The notes below the pieces were generated by a model. That model searched no databases and was not told where the DNA came from. It worked only from the letters and a program-made list of their open reading frames with translations. Of a DNA stretch of 64,000 bases, positions 11,110 through 22,439 are shown in pieces (within the stretch, counting starts at the first letter, position 1; the number at the start of each line of letters is the position of its first letter). Source of the stretch: Chloranthus sessilifolius (lineage: Eukaryota; Streptophyta; Magnoliopsida; Chloranthales; Chloranthaceae); the NCBI GenBank assembly GCA_021018995.1, contig CM037593.1, positions 40,933,810 to 40,997,809 of the forward strand, given 5' to 3'. Made by a program: the position numbers and the translations under genes.

Positions 11110-12754
11110 AATTGTATTGGCATGAATAGAGGTACCCTATTCTTTAATAATGTAAGATGAAACACCTATTTTAATGATGTAAGATCATTAAAAGGATTAT
11201 TTTCTTTTCATGCCAAGACGCGAGAGGTCTCGATCTCGGGGTTGTTCGAGACAATTTAGAAGTCCAAGTATTCAATCCATGCATGTAACTTATTGTGACA
11301 CTTGAAATCATAGGAACAGATAGGAACAAATTTTGTTTTTGACAATATGTCAGTAGGGGGTCGTTTTGAATCATTTCGGATAAATAAATTTCGGAAAGCT
11401 TTCAAATAGATTTCAGGAAAATTTTGGAGATCATTAAAAAGTATATAAAAAATATTAATATATTCTAACATATTTAAAAGAATAAATTTTTTAATATAAA
11501 ATAGGTATAAGATAAGTTAAGATCTCTCATATCCAATGATAACAAATCTGATTATTCATTAAATAATTTTTTTAAATAAATAAATAAGATTACAAATCTA
11601 GTTGACACACAAACGCCCAATGGGATTACAAGCCAAGCTCCTTCCTTACCTTTCAATAGGAGTAAAATAAGAAGTGAGGCTGAAGAAGTAGTGAAAAAAC
11701 ACTTTTGGGATTGGCTAGGCTAGTGGGGATTGGTTCACGTGGGTTATGCTTTTATTGCTACTGGATTGCTCTCAAAGAGAGTTAAATATAAGCATATGTG
11801 CAGCTTCTTGACGTCGAAGGAAGTTCGTCGGAGGTCGGGGGAAGTTCGCCATAGGGTGTTGTGCAAGATTTATGAAATTAAGGTTTTAGCCTTTGGGAGA
11901 AGATTCACAAGAAGATGATTTATGTTATTTTCAAGATGTCAAAATAAGTATCGGGCTTTTTCAATAAATAGGGAGCGCCGATAGAGGTGCCCTTTCCAGT
12001 TTCCAAACTATGCTCGACAACTTGCGCTGGTGGGGAACTGTGAGTCTGTGACAACTATTGCATCACATGACAGCTGCCGAAAAAGCAGCACACGGAATCT
12101 GAAACATATCAGTTGGTCCATCTTTCTACCTCCGCTTGTAACGTGCGCTTGAGGGGGATCTAGATCCAGATTAGTGCTACTTGATACATATCGTCGCCAC
12201 CGATATGTATCAGTATTGGCCGATTTTTTATTCCTTAATTATTTTGATATTAAGACTTAGCTTTTAACTTTTAAAAGTTATTCTAAGCAGCTTGCGCGGC
12301 GAGGATTATGTGTGATTGCAGAGAAAAAATCTACCGAACATAAGCGAAAATACAAAATTTTGCAATGATAACCAAAATTCAAAAATTTTGACAAAATGAT
12401 CGGAATTTCGCTGAAATTTTCAAATTACATCAATTTCGCCGAAATTACCAAAACTTTGATGAAATTTCACCAAAAATTGATACTATGCGTGAAAGCTTTC
12501 TTAGGTAGACTCTTTTTCTTTGTGAACTTTTATTAGGTGCTCAACTCTCAAACATGGCATGGTTCATGTCCTTCCTGCAAACTTGGGAGAAACGTAAATA
12601 TTTTAATGAACCCCCAAATAAGCGTAGGGTTTAATACCTACTTTTACTAATTTGGAATGCCATAGATATTTTAGCATGTATTATAGTATGAACAAATGAG
12701 ATTAGAAAGATCAACCATGCACAACCTATGGTGTAGGGATCAACCCATGCACAA
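11110..12754. other. Intergenic DNA with degenerate low-complexity repeats
   Basis: From about 12340 to 12480 variants of CGAAATTTTCACCAAAATT recur in both orientations, an old amplified word. Around 12183-12230 ACATATCG..CCGATATGT is a small inverted repeat. No gene is supported. Confidence 0.45.
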
Positions 12755-12830
12755 CATATGGTGTACGGATTGGGGCACCGAATGACCCAAATCATATGGT
12801 GTACGGATTGGGGCACCGAATGACCCAAAT
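12755..12830. repeat. 38-bp perfect tandem duplication
   Basis: The unit beginning CATATGGTGTACGGATTGGG and ending GACCCAAAT is present twice head to tail (12755-12792 and 12793-12830). A diverged third start (CCTATGGTGTAGGGATC) lies just upstream at about 12725. Confidence 0.85.
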
Positions 12831-12867
12831 CTCCTTCCACCAACATGGCAAGTTACTGTTTTTAGGG

Positions 12868-13421
12868 TTTTTCTTTCATTTATTCCCCTTGAGATATGCC
12901 TTATTTGCATTTCGGCCCCCGTGTTTTACTTATCTATATTGCGGCTCTTGCATTTATGTTTCCTTTACTTATTACCCCGCCTAAATTGATGGATTCTCCG
13001 AGAAAATAGCATTTGACTGCTGTGAATAAGTTGATGGAAATTGTTTTTACCCCCAATCTTTGATCTACCTTAGATCATGGACCTATAATGAGACGCTCAT
13101 AATTTGATTTCACATGGTACACATCTCGAAAAGAGATTCAAGAACCATGTTTGATGTACACCCATGATCATCATGTGGAATCAAAATTTGACCGCATTAT
13201 GGCAGGCTTTAGATCTCAAGATTCACTGGGTAGATGATTGTGGTGAAAAATGATCTCCAACTTTTGATTTTGAACATTTAAAGGTAGTTTAGTAGTAGTT
13301 AACGACTGATCCTTCTCTATAGGGAAAGGAAATAGAAAAGCAAGGAGCCGCAGTGTAAATAGGTGAAACACGGGCCGGAGTGCAAATAAGTCATATATCG
13401 GGGGTGGAGGGTAATGACAAA
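12868..13421. mobile_element. Non-autonomous element with long inverted repeats
   Basis: The left arm (about 12868-12970: TTATTTGCAT..CGGCCCCCGTGTTTTAC..TTGCGGCTCTTGC) is inverted at the right (about 13335-13421: GCAAGGAGCCGCAGTGT..GTGAAACACGGGCCGG..GCAAATAAG). A second inverted pair (TTTGATTTCACATGG / CATGTGGAATCAAAA) lies inside at 13098-13193. No ORF. Long arms fit a MULE-type MITE, but a 9-bp TSD was not found, so borders are approximate. Confidence 0.55.
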
Positions 13422-14027
13422 AGGAAACACATTTCCACTAATCTTCACTCACTCCAAAACATTTATGCATAAGAAATGTGGCATCTTGAAAAATTTTAAT
13501 TCCCGAACAGGTCCAACCTTGTGTGCATGTTTGATAGGTCATGTGATAGAAATTAAGATGTTTTGACCGTTAGAGGAGTGCGTACCCCAACGAGTGTATG
13601 GGTTTAACACTCAAAAAGTAACTTTTAATATATAAGCCAAAGGGAGGAGATATTTCCATCCCTTGCTTGTTGTTGTGCTTTGGTGTTGAGAAGAAGGAAA
13701 GAAGAGAGAGAAGATAAAGGAAGGGTTGTACGAATGTGCCGCGATACAATCGCAAAGTCGGATCTTCAAACCTTCTAGATTTTGAGTCGAAAGGGGAACC
13801 AAGAGATTGAAGATTCGATACTTAGTGTACGAAGATTCCGCAAGATTTAAGGTAGATCTTGTGTTTAAATCATATCATTGATGTTTATGACTGAGCATTA
13901 ATGCTCCAAATTGTGTGTTACAGTTGGGCAATTAATGCCCCGAAATGTTAGCAATAAATGACAGGTAGAAAGGAAAAATAAGTCCAGAATGAATAAGCTT
14001 GTGTTTCTGAGAATCTGTCAAAATTTA

Positions 14028-14407
14028 TCGATCGAAATTAGTATCCGATCGATCGATTTTGACAGGACAAAATGTGAAAGGCTTCTGGAGAAACCGATTG
14101 ATCGAAATGAAATTTGATTGATTGATTTCTGAAATCGATCGATCAGAATGAAATTTGATCGATTGATTTGTGAAACCAATCGACTGGCTCAAGTACGAAT
14201 CGATTGGATTGTAAAAACAGTGAGCGTGTTAGGAGTTGTGAGTGAAAATCGATCGATCGAAATGGAATTTGATCGATCAATTTGAAAACCGATTGCTCAA
14301 TTTGGGAACCGATCGATCGGATTGTGGCAACAGAAGTGTGGATTTTTTGGAGAAACGATCGATTTTTGAAATCATTTGATCGGTTTGGAATTCGACCGAT
14401 CGATTTG
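14028..14407. repeat. Palindrome array inside LTR B, core ATCGATCGAT
   Basis: Irregularly spaced copies of ATCGATCGAT and variants (TTGATCGATT, CCGATCGATC). The start is about 551 bp from the LTR 5' end, nearly the same relative position as in LTR A, although the palindrome is different. Confidence 0.8.
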
Positions 14408-15239
14408 AGCAGATTATGAGATTTTTCTGTTTTAAGAGAGAAACTTCTAGGACTTCCTTTTCTTCATCACCTTTGATGTGTAAGATGTGAATTTGATGTG
14501 TTATAGGTTAACATCAAGGGTGTATGATGAGGAGGCCATTTTGAGAGAGGAGATCTTTGTTTTGGCTCTGAGTTGAGGTAGGAAAAATTCTTTACCATGT
14601 GCATTTGATACAACTAGCATGTGTGTTATTTATGAAAGTGTGTTTTCAAATAAGCATGTGTTTTTTATACGAATTCAAAACATGAATGCGTGTGTGTGTG
14701 ACCTCCGTAAGATGTGAAATATGTGCGTGTGTGAACTCCGCGATTTTCAAACTTCAAACCTATTTATAATGTACCACAATTCACGATGATAAATTATAAG
14801 TTAGCCTTCGCACTTTGATTTAGGGTTTATATAAATGAATTCCTTGTGCTCTGGGACGACGGGATATCCGTCACTTCTTACCAATTTGCAGTAAACTTCG
14901 TTCGGCACAAGCATCGCTTATTCCAAGGGGCTTGGGTATCATGTAAATGATTCATTGAACGATAATGGTTGGGATTCCCATCGGTATATGCATGACTCTC
15001 GATGCTATATATGCTCGTGGTTGTACTTAAGTGATCATTTTAAGTTTTTGTTTTGCCATGAGAAAAGTCTTGGAAATCATATGAAATACCTTTGAAATCT
15101 GCATCTAGTCTTAAATTCATTTCAATGTTTTTGAAATTGTGAACCATGAGATATATGTGTGATGTGATGATATGTATGCTATTGACGTTTTCCCTATTGA
15201 GCTTAGACTGTTAGCTCATCCCTTGACTATAGGTCACAG

Positions 15240-15337
15240 ATACAAGTATTGATGCTGGCACAAAGGACTTGGATTTAGAGGACTCTGAGTATGTGCTGGA
15301 GGAGGAGACTGAGCCACCTCTAGAAGAGTTTTTCTGA
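15240..15337 (+). other. Terminal-exon-like acidic reading frame in LTR B
   Basis: The acceptor TAGGTCACAG ends at 15239. In the same phase as in LTR A the frame reads TSIDAGTKDLDLEDSEYV, then LEEETEPPLEEFF and TGA at 15335-15337. It is open throughout. Shared with A: D-S-x-Y-V, E-P-P and Phe-Phe-stop. Coding status is inference. Confidence 0.5.
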
Positions 15338-15733
15338 CAGTTGGGTCAAATAGCGTTTTGTTTATAATTTTGTATAAGTAAGGCTTGGCATGTTCAGCCA
15401 GTTTTTGTTAGAACTCTGAAATCATGTAATTAGGATATATATTGTTTTGTGAACCAGGTTTTGGTGATGGTCGACCATCACCGGTAGTTTGTTTCGGTCA
15501 TTTTATCTATGTGGTTTTCACATGGAATTATAACTGTTATTTTGTTTTGCTTTATATATAGAATTGGAGGTTTATGTTGTCATATATGACGACTTTATCT
15601 GCTTAGTTAGAGATATCTGCTTTGATCTCCACTTTGTGTGTGGATGTGTCAAGTGTTCCGTTTGGGGATCGACCTTAATGTCGATTCGACGGTCCGAATT
15701 TCGTGGTTAGGAAATCCGGGCTCTCACTAGAAA

Positions 15734-17731
15734 AGTTTGAAGGAGAGAAATTAGGGCTGTCAACGAGTCAGGTTGGGTCAGAAAAATTTAACTGTCCATT
15801 GGAAAAAAGGCTTATGCAAGACCAGAATTGACCTGATAAGATGTTGCACTCGACCTGACTCATTCTGATTTGATCCAAAAACCTAACCTGACCCAATGCC
15901 TAATTTGAAACCTCGACCTGATAAAAATTCCTAGTGGATATGTATTATATATATAAAATGTCGGATACGTCATAGGTCTCATGCCTGACATGAACTCTTA
16001 GTTGATTTGTCCCGACAAAAGGTTGGGTCATGAATAGGACTATCGATTGGTCGGTTCAAAATTTTAGCTGCCCAATAGGGAAATCACAAATGCCCAACCT
16101 GACTCGGTGGTGCACTTGACTCGACCCGATGGCCCAACCCAACCCAATGCCTGACTCAAGAAACTACCCAACCAGGTAAAAACCTTTTTTTTCAATAATT
16201 TTTTTACATATAAATATCGGGTTGGGTCAGTTGACCCGGCCTGAGCAAACAAATACCAACCTGATCTGACCCGACCCGAAGGTTGAGGCAAATGTATGGG
16301 TGCAAATGGGTCTAGTTGACTTGGCAAATACCTGACCTTACCTGAAGGTCGGGGTTCAGTTTAATAAACTTGACCTGGCAGGTCAGGTTAGGTTGAAAAT
16401 CTCGGCCTATTACAGAAATAAGTCGGGTTCAAGTTAGCCCCAAACCTGATTTGGTACTTGTTACTATAAGATATATACATACATTATATTTTACAGGTCA
16501 TGATTGTGCGCAAATATGGTTAACAAGTCAATTCCGGGTCCAAGCCTAAATAACATGTTGGATTCAAGTGAGGTCCAAGTATAGGTATTTTGAACAAGTC
16601 AAATTTAGGTTTATATGAACATTTATGATAAATAGGTTGGGTTCGGGCTCGGGTTTAGGTTCAGGTCTAAGGGTGTGGTTAATAGATCGAGTTTAGGTTG
16701 ACCATAAACCCGCCGTGAACCCGACTCGTTTACACCCCAATCGGATGTCTCGTGTCTGACCCGACGACCTGGTAAAAATATCGGATTGGGTGGGGTCGAG
16801 TTAGGTATGGGGCCGACCTGACCAGTTTAAAGCCCTAGTTGTATGTCTCATGGTAAAAAATCTGGGTTGGACGGGTCAGTTCGAGTATTAAATCGATCCA
16901 ACTTGACCCGTTAACATCCCTAAATTTCACAAGTGAACCCAATACCAACTTATAGATGCGAACTCATAACATAAACCCAAACCCTCCCATTTGTAATATC
17001 TCTAGCCCTCCACCTTTTTCTCTTCCACCTCTTCCCCTAACTTAGTAGGCACTTCGAGTGCTACTCTCCATTCCCAACACGGCCCATGCTTAAGAAAGAT
17101 AAAATTCCACTACCACCCACTTTAGGGCGGAAGCCTTAGAACACTCGAGAAACAAAATAAAATGGGAGAAAAGACATAAAAATATACCAAAACTATAAAT
17201 GCCAAAAGTTATTACAAAATAAAACCCAAGCCCCTAAGTGACTATTTATAAACAAAAGACCCCTTAGCCATAGCGTGACAAGTGTCTCACTCCTAAACCC
17301 TCTCCATCTAGCTCAATTGAAAACAAGACACATGCCCCTCTAAAAGAAACACAAATCCATGGCAAACTTAAATAAACCAATAATCAAGGAACACTTGCTT
17401 TCCAAAAGAAGCCTAATCCATGACAAACTTAGATAAACCAATAACCATGAAACACTTACCCCCTAAGAAACACAAATCCATGACAAAATGCATAAACCAA
17501 TAGCATTAAGGCATTTAATACACCCTACCAAGCTTAGAACCAAACTCACATTTCTAACAAGTGTCACTCCTAAACTAAACATAAGACCAAAACAAAAGTC
17601 CATACCTTAAATAAAACAAATGCACAAAATTTCCTTTTTACCATAAAGGTTCACTAATAATGACAATAATAAAATCCCAGCCCATCTGGCCCATAAGAAT
17701 GAGCAAAATTAACTAACGAAATAAATAAAAT
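15734..17731. repeat. GGGTCGGGTTG-type degenerate repeat and AT-rich flank
   Basis: From 15750 to 16930 words such as GGGTTGGGTCAG, TGACCCGACC and CAACCCGACCC recur densely in both orientations, a common decayed dispersed plant repeat. The piece 16670-16930 has a clear second copy at about 30285-30540. From 17335 to 17520 three diverged units of roughly 60 bp (AAACACAAATCCATG..AAATAAACCAATA..AAACACTT) stand in tandem. No coding sequence was recognised. Confidence 0.6.
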
Positions 17732-18095
17732 TGTGATAGCCCGAATTTCGGCACCTCGAAACCCGTGCCATCGACACGATCCTCAAGACCGTGCCCCATT
17801 TATTTGTACGGAACATTGGTATGGCAAGAAACACTAGACATGATAAAACAATTAACTGAATAAAGCAAAAACCAATATATTAATCTAGGTGTAACCTCAA
17901 AAGACAGTTCTGCTTTCATGCCAACGCATGAACAGAGAACCGATCCGAACTATCGGTGATGAACAGATCACCTCAGATGGTTCGCCAAAAGAATTATATT
18001 AATTTAATTACATTTCCCAAAAATCAAGGCTTGACATACCAAGTCGCACAATAACCTCTCAAAACTCATTCTATCAAAGTGCTCAGCAGAGTCTC

Positions 18096-18199
18096 CTAGA
18101 AGAAGTCATCAGGAGAAGGCTCCAACTTTTTCTTGGGCACGTAATCCGAATCACCCGTATCCATGTCTCTCGAAGCCTCAGCCGCCGCTAGCACTAGAC
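18096..18199 (-). other. Terminal-exon-like acidic reading frame in LTR C
   Basis: Read on the minus strand, an acceptor ...GCAG is followed in the same phase as the other copies by LVLAAAEASRDMDTGDSD, then YVPKKKLEPSPDDFF and TAG. It is open throughout and closest to LTR A and D. Confidence 0.5.
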
Positions 18200-19278
18200 C
18201 TGCGACATATAGTCTTAAAGGGTGAGCTACATCCTAGCTCAATAGGGAACAACACAAAGAACATATAAGTCAATCCTCACATATAGTTTATGATATTTTT
18301 AGCATAATGTATCTATGCACTTAATGGAAAACAATTTTAAATAATTACAATATGCCTTGAAGTTTACTGGTGGTTTGCATGTTTCACATCATTATTAACT
18401 GTTCATGAATTACACTGAATAGGCCTAAAGAAAGCTTAAATCTTTAACTTAAGTAGTCCCCGAGCAATATAGCATCGAGCCCCGATGGAATACCCTCTAT
18501 CGTCGTCTAAATAGACAGTTGTTATATATATCCACTGTGAATACTACGTAGATCCCTTTCTCATAGGCGACAGGGTTTAATCTCATCTCAACATCCCTGA
18601 GATATGCTACTGCTTACGGATAGACCGACGTACCGGTGTACGGATTGGCCGTCGTACCGGTCACGGATATCCTGCCGAGTTAGTCGTGGGTATCCTGCCA
18701 CGTCGGTGGGATATTCTGTTCAAACCTTAAATAACAAAAATATCATGTGCTTTATATATAGTTATTCACCGTGTAAATATGCTACTTTATTTCAATTAGG
18801 CCTTTTCAGTCTTTGCTCAATCTTACTTTACAATTTCACTTACATTCCTAGGATGTCTAATTTATTCGCATCACATTGATGCCTTTATCACTTTCTCATC
18901 CCTTGGGGATGTCTCATTCTTATTAGCTTACTTGATGTCACACACACACACACACACGTATTGAAAGATTATATGATTAAGCATGTCCATTTCATTGGTG
19001 TACCACACACACACACATGGAGATTATGCAATTCATTTCATTTCTATATTACTACATACATGCTCTTGCAATTAAAGTACATGTTCAAGGTGCTCCCTAC
19101 CTCAAGTTTCTGAAGGTCCAAGCATCAAGGTCTCACATGGCTCTTTATGTTTATGTTCGCATGTACCACCTATGGTATACCATAACATATGCAACACATC
19201 AATAAAGATGCAATAGAAAAGGTCCAAGACCCTCCATGAACCCCAAGGTCCAATTAAGAAGGCAAGTCAAACTGCCAA

Positions 19279-19602
19279 AATCGATTAATCGAAAATCCAA
19301 AATCGATTAATCGATCCCAAATTGATTAATAGAAAATCCCAAAGATAGTTAATCAATCCTAGATCGAGTAGTCGAAAATCTAAAATCGATTAATCGATCT
19401 CCAATTCAATTAGTCGATTTCCCAAGCCTTATTTCTCCAGCCACTGGAGGTACTTAGTCAATTAGTCGATTTCTAAATCGATTAATCGACTTTCAAAATC
19501 GATTAATCAATTTCAAGATCGATTAATCGAACTCGGGCATTCATGCCTTTTCAACTTCTAGACCAAAATCGATTAATCGATTCTCCAAATCGATTAATCG
19601 AT
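19279..19602. repeat. Palindrome array inside LTR C, core CGATTAATCG
   Basis: Same palindrome as LTR A and D, with several decayed members (for example GATTAATAGAA, CAATTAGTCGAT). Irregular spacing. Confidence 0.8.
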
Positions 19603-19622
19603 TTGGCCAAAACTCAGACCCT

Positions 19623-20263
19623 TTAGATGAGTCTGCTAATTTTGCTTATAATCCTGTTCATATCTCTGCTCATAAGAAAAATTTCAAGAGAAAGGATCAA
19701 AAGCAGAACTACTATAATAGTAAGAGAATAAATAAAGAGTCCAAGCTGCATGTTGCAAAGATTGAAGATAATGATGATTGTCACTTCTGCAAGAAGAAAT
19801 GTCATATCAAGAAAGATTGCTACTTATAAAAAAATATTATGAAAAAAAAGCAGCAAGGAGGGACTAATCAGAAGCAGCACAAGGAGCCACAGGCTGAATG
19901 AAAAGCTATTCTTTAGTAATGAGGAGAATTTCTGAATAAATTTTATTTATTGAGGACTTTTATTTTGTCATTTAGACGAAGTTTTTATTACTAATGTTAG
20001 ACTGATTAGAGTTGTTTATTTTATTTATTTATTATTATTATTTTTTTTACTCCTCTAGGTGATAGTTTAACTATTACTTTGGATCCTGTTCGTTTTGGAT
20101 ATAGTTTTCTAGTGAATAATTTATTTTAATTACACCTGTTGAGACTAGTTATAGCAACTTTCTTGAAGATGAGACAATCAGTGGGAGTCAGAAATAAAGG
20201 ACAACATCAAATTCACTAATGATCAAAATATTTATTTAAATTGAGGTGACCAGATTGAGAATA
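19623..20263 (+). pseudogene. Ty1/copia gag remnant with zinc knuckle
   Basis: The plus strand encodes the C-terminal part of a copia gag: a basic stretch (KKNFKRKDQKQNYYNSKR) and the CCHC zinc knuckle CHFCKKKCHIKKDC, followed by TAA near 19827. No protease, integrase or RT follows; the sequence goes directly to AT-rich DNA with GGAG and GTGGGAG words. The same element resumes at 28618 after the MULE insertion and ends with its 3' LTR. It is therefore a 5'-truncated copia copy with most of pol absent. Confidence 0.75.
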
Positions 20264-20550
20264 GGGAAAATTTCAAAAAAACCCCTGAACTTTGCATAAT
20301 ATCACCTAAACCCCCAATGAATACAAATGTACCAAAATCAGACCCCTGTCGTCACCTCTCGTTATCTTATGGACGGAAATTGATGACGTGGAGCTCTTAA
20401 CCCTTTGATGCGCTGAAGTGGATGGTGACGTGGCGAATTGGAGGGAAAAGAGGCCACGTGAGGCGCACGTGACCTCCTTTCCCTCCAAAATACCTCATTA
20501 AACTCTCCCTTTCTTTCTTCTTCGTCTTCCTCCTTCTTCTTCCTCCTCTT
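20264..20550. repeat. Left terminal inverted repeat of the MULE
   Basis: About 287 bp matching the right arm inverted, including CACGTGAGGCGCACGTGACC and a long pyrimidine tract near its inner end. Compared with the right arm it lacks about 31 bp after CCCCTGAACTTT. It probably carries the promoter for the ORF starting 15 bp further in. Confidence 0.9.
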
Positions 20551-20564
20551 TCTCTTCTTTCTTC

Positions 20565-20942
20565 ATGGCTGCTACTTCATCTCGAAAGTCGGCGTCTTCC
20601 GTCCAATCCCCTCCAGAGATTTTGGCGATGATAGAAGAGAAACCATGCCATATATGCGGTAATCGAAGGGACATTCAAACATCGTGGACGTCCCGCAATC
20701 CGGGGAGGAGGTTTCTGAGTTGTCCCAATCGATCGTGCCGAGATTTTGTCTGGGTCGATCCACCCATCTGTGAAAGATCGACGCAGATCATTCCAGGGCT
20801 CCTTCGAAAATGTAATAGATTGGAGGCCGAGATTGTGAAAATGAACCGCAGAGAGAAGGTGTTGTGGGTGGCGTTGGTTGCATCTTGGTTTTTCTTGTTT
20901 ATCTCGGATTCGATAATAAGGGTTTTAGGGGTTAGGGTTTAG
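20565..20942 (+). CDS. GRF-type zinc-finger protein with C-terminal membrane segment
   Basis: Intact 125-residue ORF starting just inside the left terminal repeat; the ATG at 20565 is the first after the pyrimidine-rich leader. Residues 27-65 form a GRF zinc finger: Cys28-x2-Cys31, TSWTSRNPGRRF at about 39-50, Cys53 and Cys58, then FVWVDPP. GRF fingers bind single-stranded DNA or RNA in other proteins (established for the family). Residues 80-97 are charged and may form a short coiled coil (RLEAEIVKMNRREK). Residues 98-114 (VLWVALVASWFFLFI) look like a single transmembrane helix near the C-terminus. It is convergent with the transposase and sits where mudrB sits in MuDR, though it shows no sign of being mudrB. 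Unlike the transposase it has no stop or frameshift. It may be an accessory MULE gene or a captured host gene; its function is unknown. Confidence 0.8.
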   Translation: MAATSSRKSASSVQSPPEILAMIEEKPCHICGNRRDIQTSWTSRNPGRRFLSCPNRSCRDFVWVDPPICERSTQIIPGLLRKCNRLEAEIVKMNRREKVLWVALVASWFFLFISDSIIRVLGVRV

Positions 20943-22439
20943 GTTTTAGGGTTTGCTATAGTTTATGGCATAGGGATTAGGGTGCTTATTTTTTGGCAAA
21001 AGTGATGAATGTAAGCTACATTTGAATGCATCCTCTAAATTTGATAATATGAAATGAAATTATTTATTTTGAATGTTTATCATATCATCTTGGCGTGATG
21101 AATTTTAGATTAATCGAGTTTATTAACAAGATGAAGAAGAAGACTCTTTGGACATTAAACTGGTTATGATAAAATAATCGCCTTCGTTCCTGTAAAAAAA
21201 TGTCATAATAAGGCCAAATTTGTTTAATGAAGAAGACTCTTTGGTCATGCCTATATCGATCGTACAGAGAATTAGAGATACTCCATAATTTTGATTAATG
21301 AAGAAGACTCTTTAAGCCATAATTTTTTAATTTGATGAATGAAGCCCAGATTTTTTTAGAGATAAAATAATAGGCATGACCAAATTTGTTCCTAAGCTAA
21401 ACAAGGTACATACAACGAAGCCCATTTTTGTTCCTAATAATTTTTCTGTTACGATTTGTTCTTAACGCTAAAAGCGGAAGGTACATAAAAGCCCAGATTT
21501 ATTCCTGTTCTAAAATAATTTTTTAGAGATACATAAAAAGTCCGATTTTTTCTTAACGCTAAAACGGAAGATACATAAAAGCCCATTTTTTTCCCGCTAT
21601 CGATTTGATTTTCATCAAATTTGAGCTTACATTGCCCAAAATTGATCTGAGATAAACCCTTTTTCTTTGATACTAGTTTGATACCATGTGGAGATATAGG
21701 TTAAAACAGTTTGTTAAATTTGGGAAATATAGGTATTTTGGGCTATATCTGGAGATATACTAGTTTTAACCTATATCCGGGAGATATATGTTAAAGCTTT
21801 TATCAAATTTGAGCTTCTTGTAAAAGTGATGAATGAAGCCCAAATTTATTCGAGGTTGAAACAAACCCTTTTTAATAGACATGACCAGATTTATTCCTAA
21901 TAATTTTTAAGAGATCAAATTTATTCCTAAGACTAAAAGCGGAAGGTACATAATAAGCCCTGATTTGTTCCTATGATAAAATAATTTTCTATATATAATC
22001 TTACATCGATTGATGGCAATAATCTTACATCGATTAATGATGATTGAGTCGAACATGTAAATTTCTAAGCCCAGATTGTTGAGTCAAAACATGTAAATTT
22101 CTAAGCCCATTTGTTCTGTAATAAAATAATTTTCTATATACAATCGACATCGATTGACGAAGCCTCAACAACCACATTCAACAAATCATGTTGAAGAGAA
22201 ATTCATGGACATTAATGGGAAAAGAAAATCTTAACATATTAATACTATAATTTGTAGCGAAGGTAATGTTGAGCACTGAAAAATACCATTTTTCACCCCT
22301 CAATCTAGCCTTTGAGAAGCCCTTGAGCATGATAATAATATGATTTTAGCTATGATTCATAAACAGAATAAAGGACTTGATGCAACTGATCTTTTTAAGC
22401 CAAGAAGGATGATCCAAGGCCAATCTGTGAAACTAAAGC
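20943..22439. other. AT-rich MULE interior with direct repeats
   Basis: The word GAAGAAGACTCTTTGG recurs three times (21129, 21230, 21301), and blocks with AAGCCCAGATTTATTCCT and GCGGAAGGTACATAA recur several times. A 130-bp segment at 21668-21805 (GTTTGATACCATGTGGAG onward) returns in the same direction at 27547-27690. No gene is seen after the GRF ORF. Confidence 0.6.

Larger units (their letters stand above)
13477..15728 (+). mobile_element. Solo LTR of a Tekay/Del-like retrotransposon, subfamily B
   Basis: The 2252-bp unit starts TGTGGCATCTTG and ends GGGCTCTCACT. It is flanked by AGAAA at 13472-13476 and 15729-15733, a perfect 5-bp TSD. The last base is T rather than the usual A of ...CACA, one substitution. 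Order of landmarks matches LTR A: palindrome array (14028-14407), GTTGAGGTAGGAA (14572), TATA-like GATGCTATATATGC (15001), acceptor plus acidic frame (15240-15337) and a perfect 20-bp hairpin (15463-15482). Overall similarity to LTR A is limited to these blocks, so it is a distinct subfamily. No internal region remains. Confidence 0.88.
17732..19622 (-). mobile_element. Truncated LTR, Tekay-like subfamily A, minus orientation
   Basis: It starts at TGTGATAGCCCG (the inverse of ...CGGGCTATCACA, the LTR 3' end). It runs through the acidic frame (18096-18199), TATA-like box (about 18465-18480) and palindrome array (19279-19602), then stops abruptly at about 19622 within sequence that continues in the sister LTR at 33430-52156. 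The outer 5' part of the LTR is missing, so no TSD can be paired. The junction leads directly into a copia gag remnant, either a deletion or the copia insertion point. Confidence 0.8.

Noticed and set aside
6260-17731. LTR A (plus) and LTR C (minus) as ends of one large composite element
   Set aside because: LTR A has its own perfect TSD on both sides, so it is a separate solo LTR.
18604-18879. 91-codon ORF in LTR C, and similar ones at 5191-5583(-) and 50578-50775
   Set aside because: They are the same LTR block read on the strand opposite to element transcription; length comes from shared low stop density, with no protein motif.
18942-18958. AC microsatellite, also GA runs at 4012 and 54095 and TA runs at 36881 and 46206
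   Set aside because: Ordinary simple repeats; recorded where useful but not interesting by themselves.
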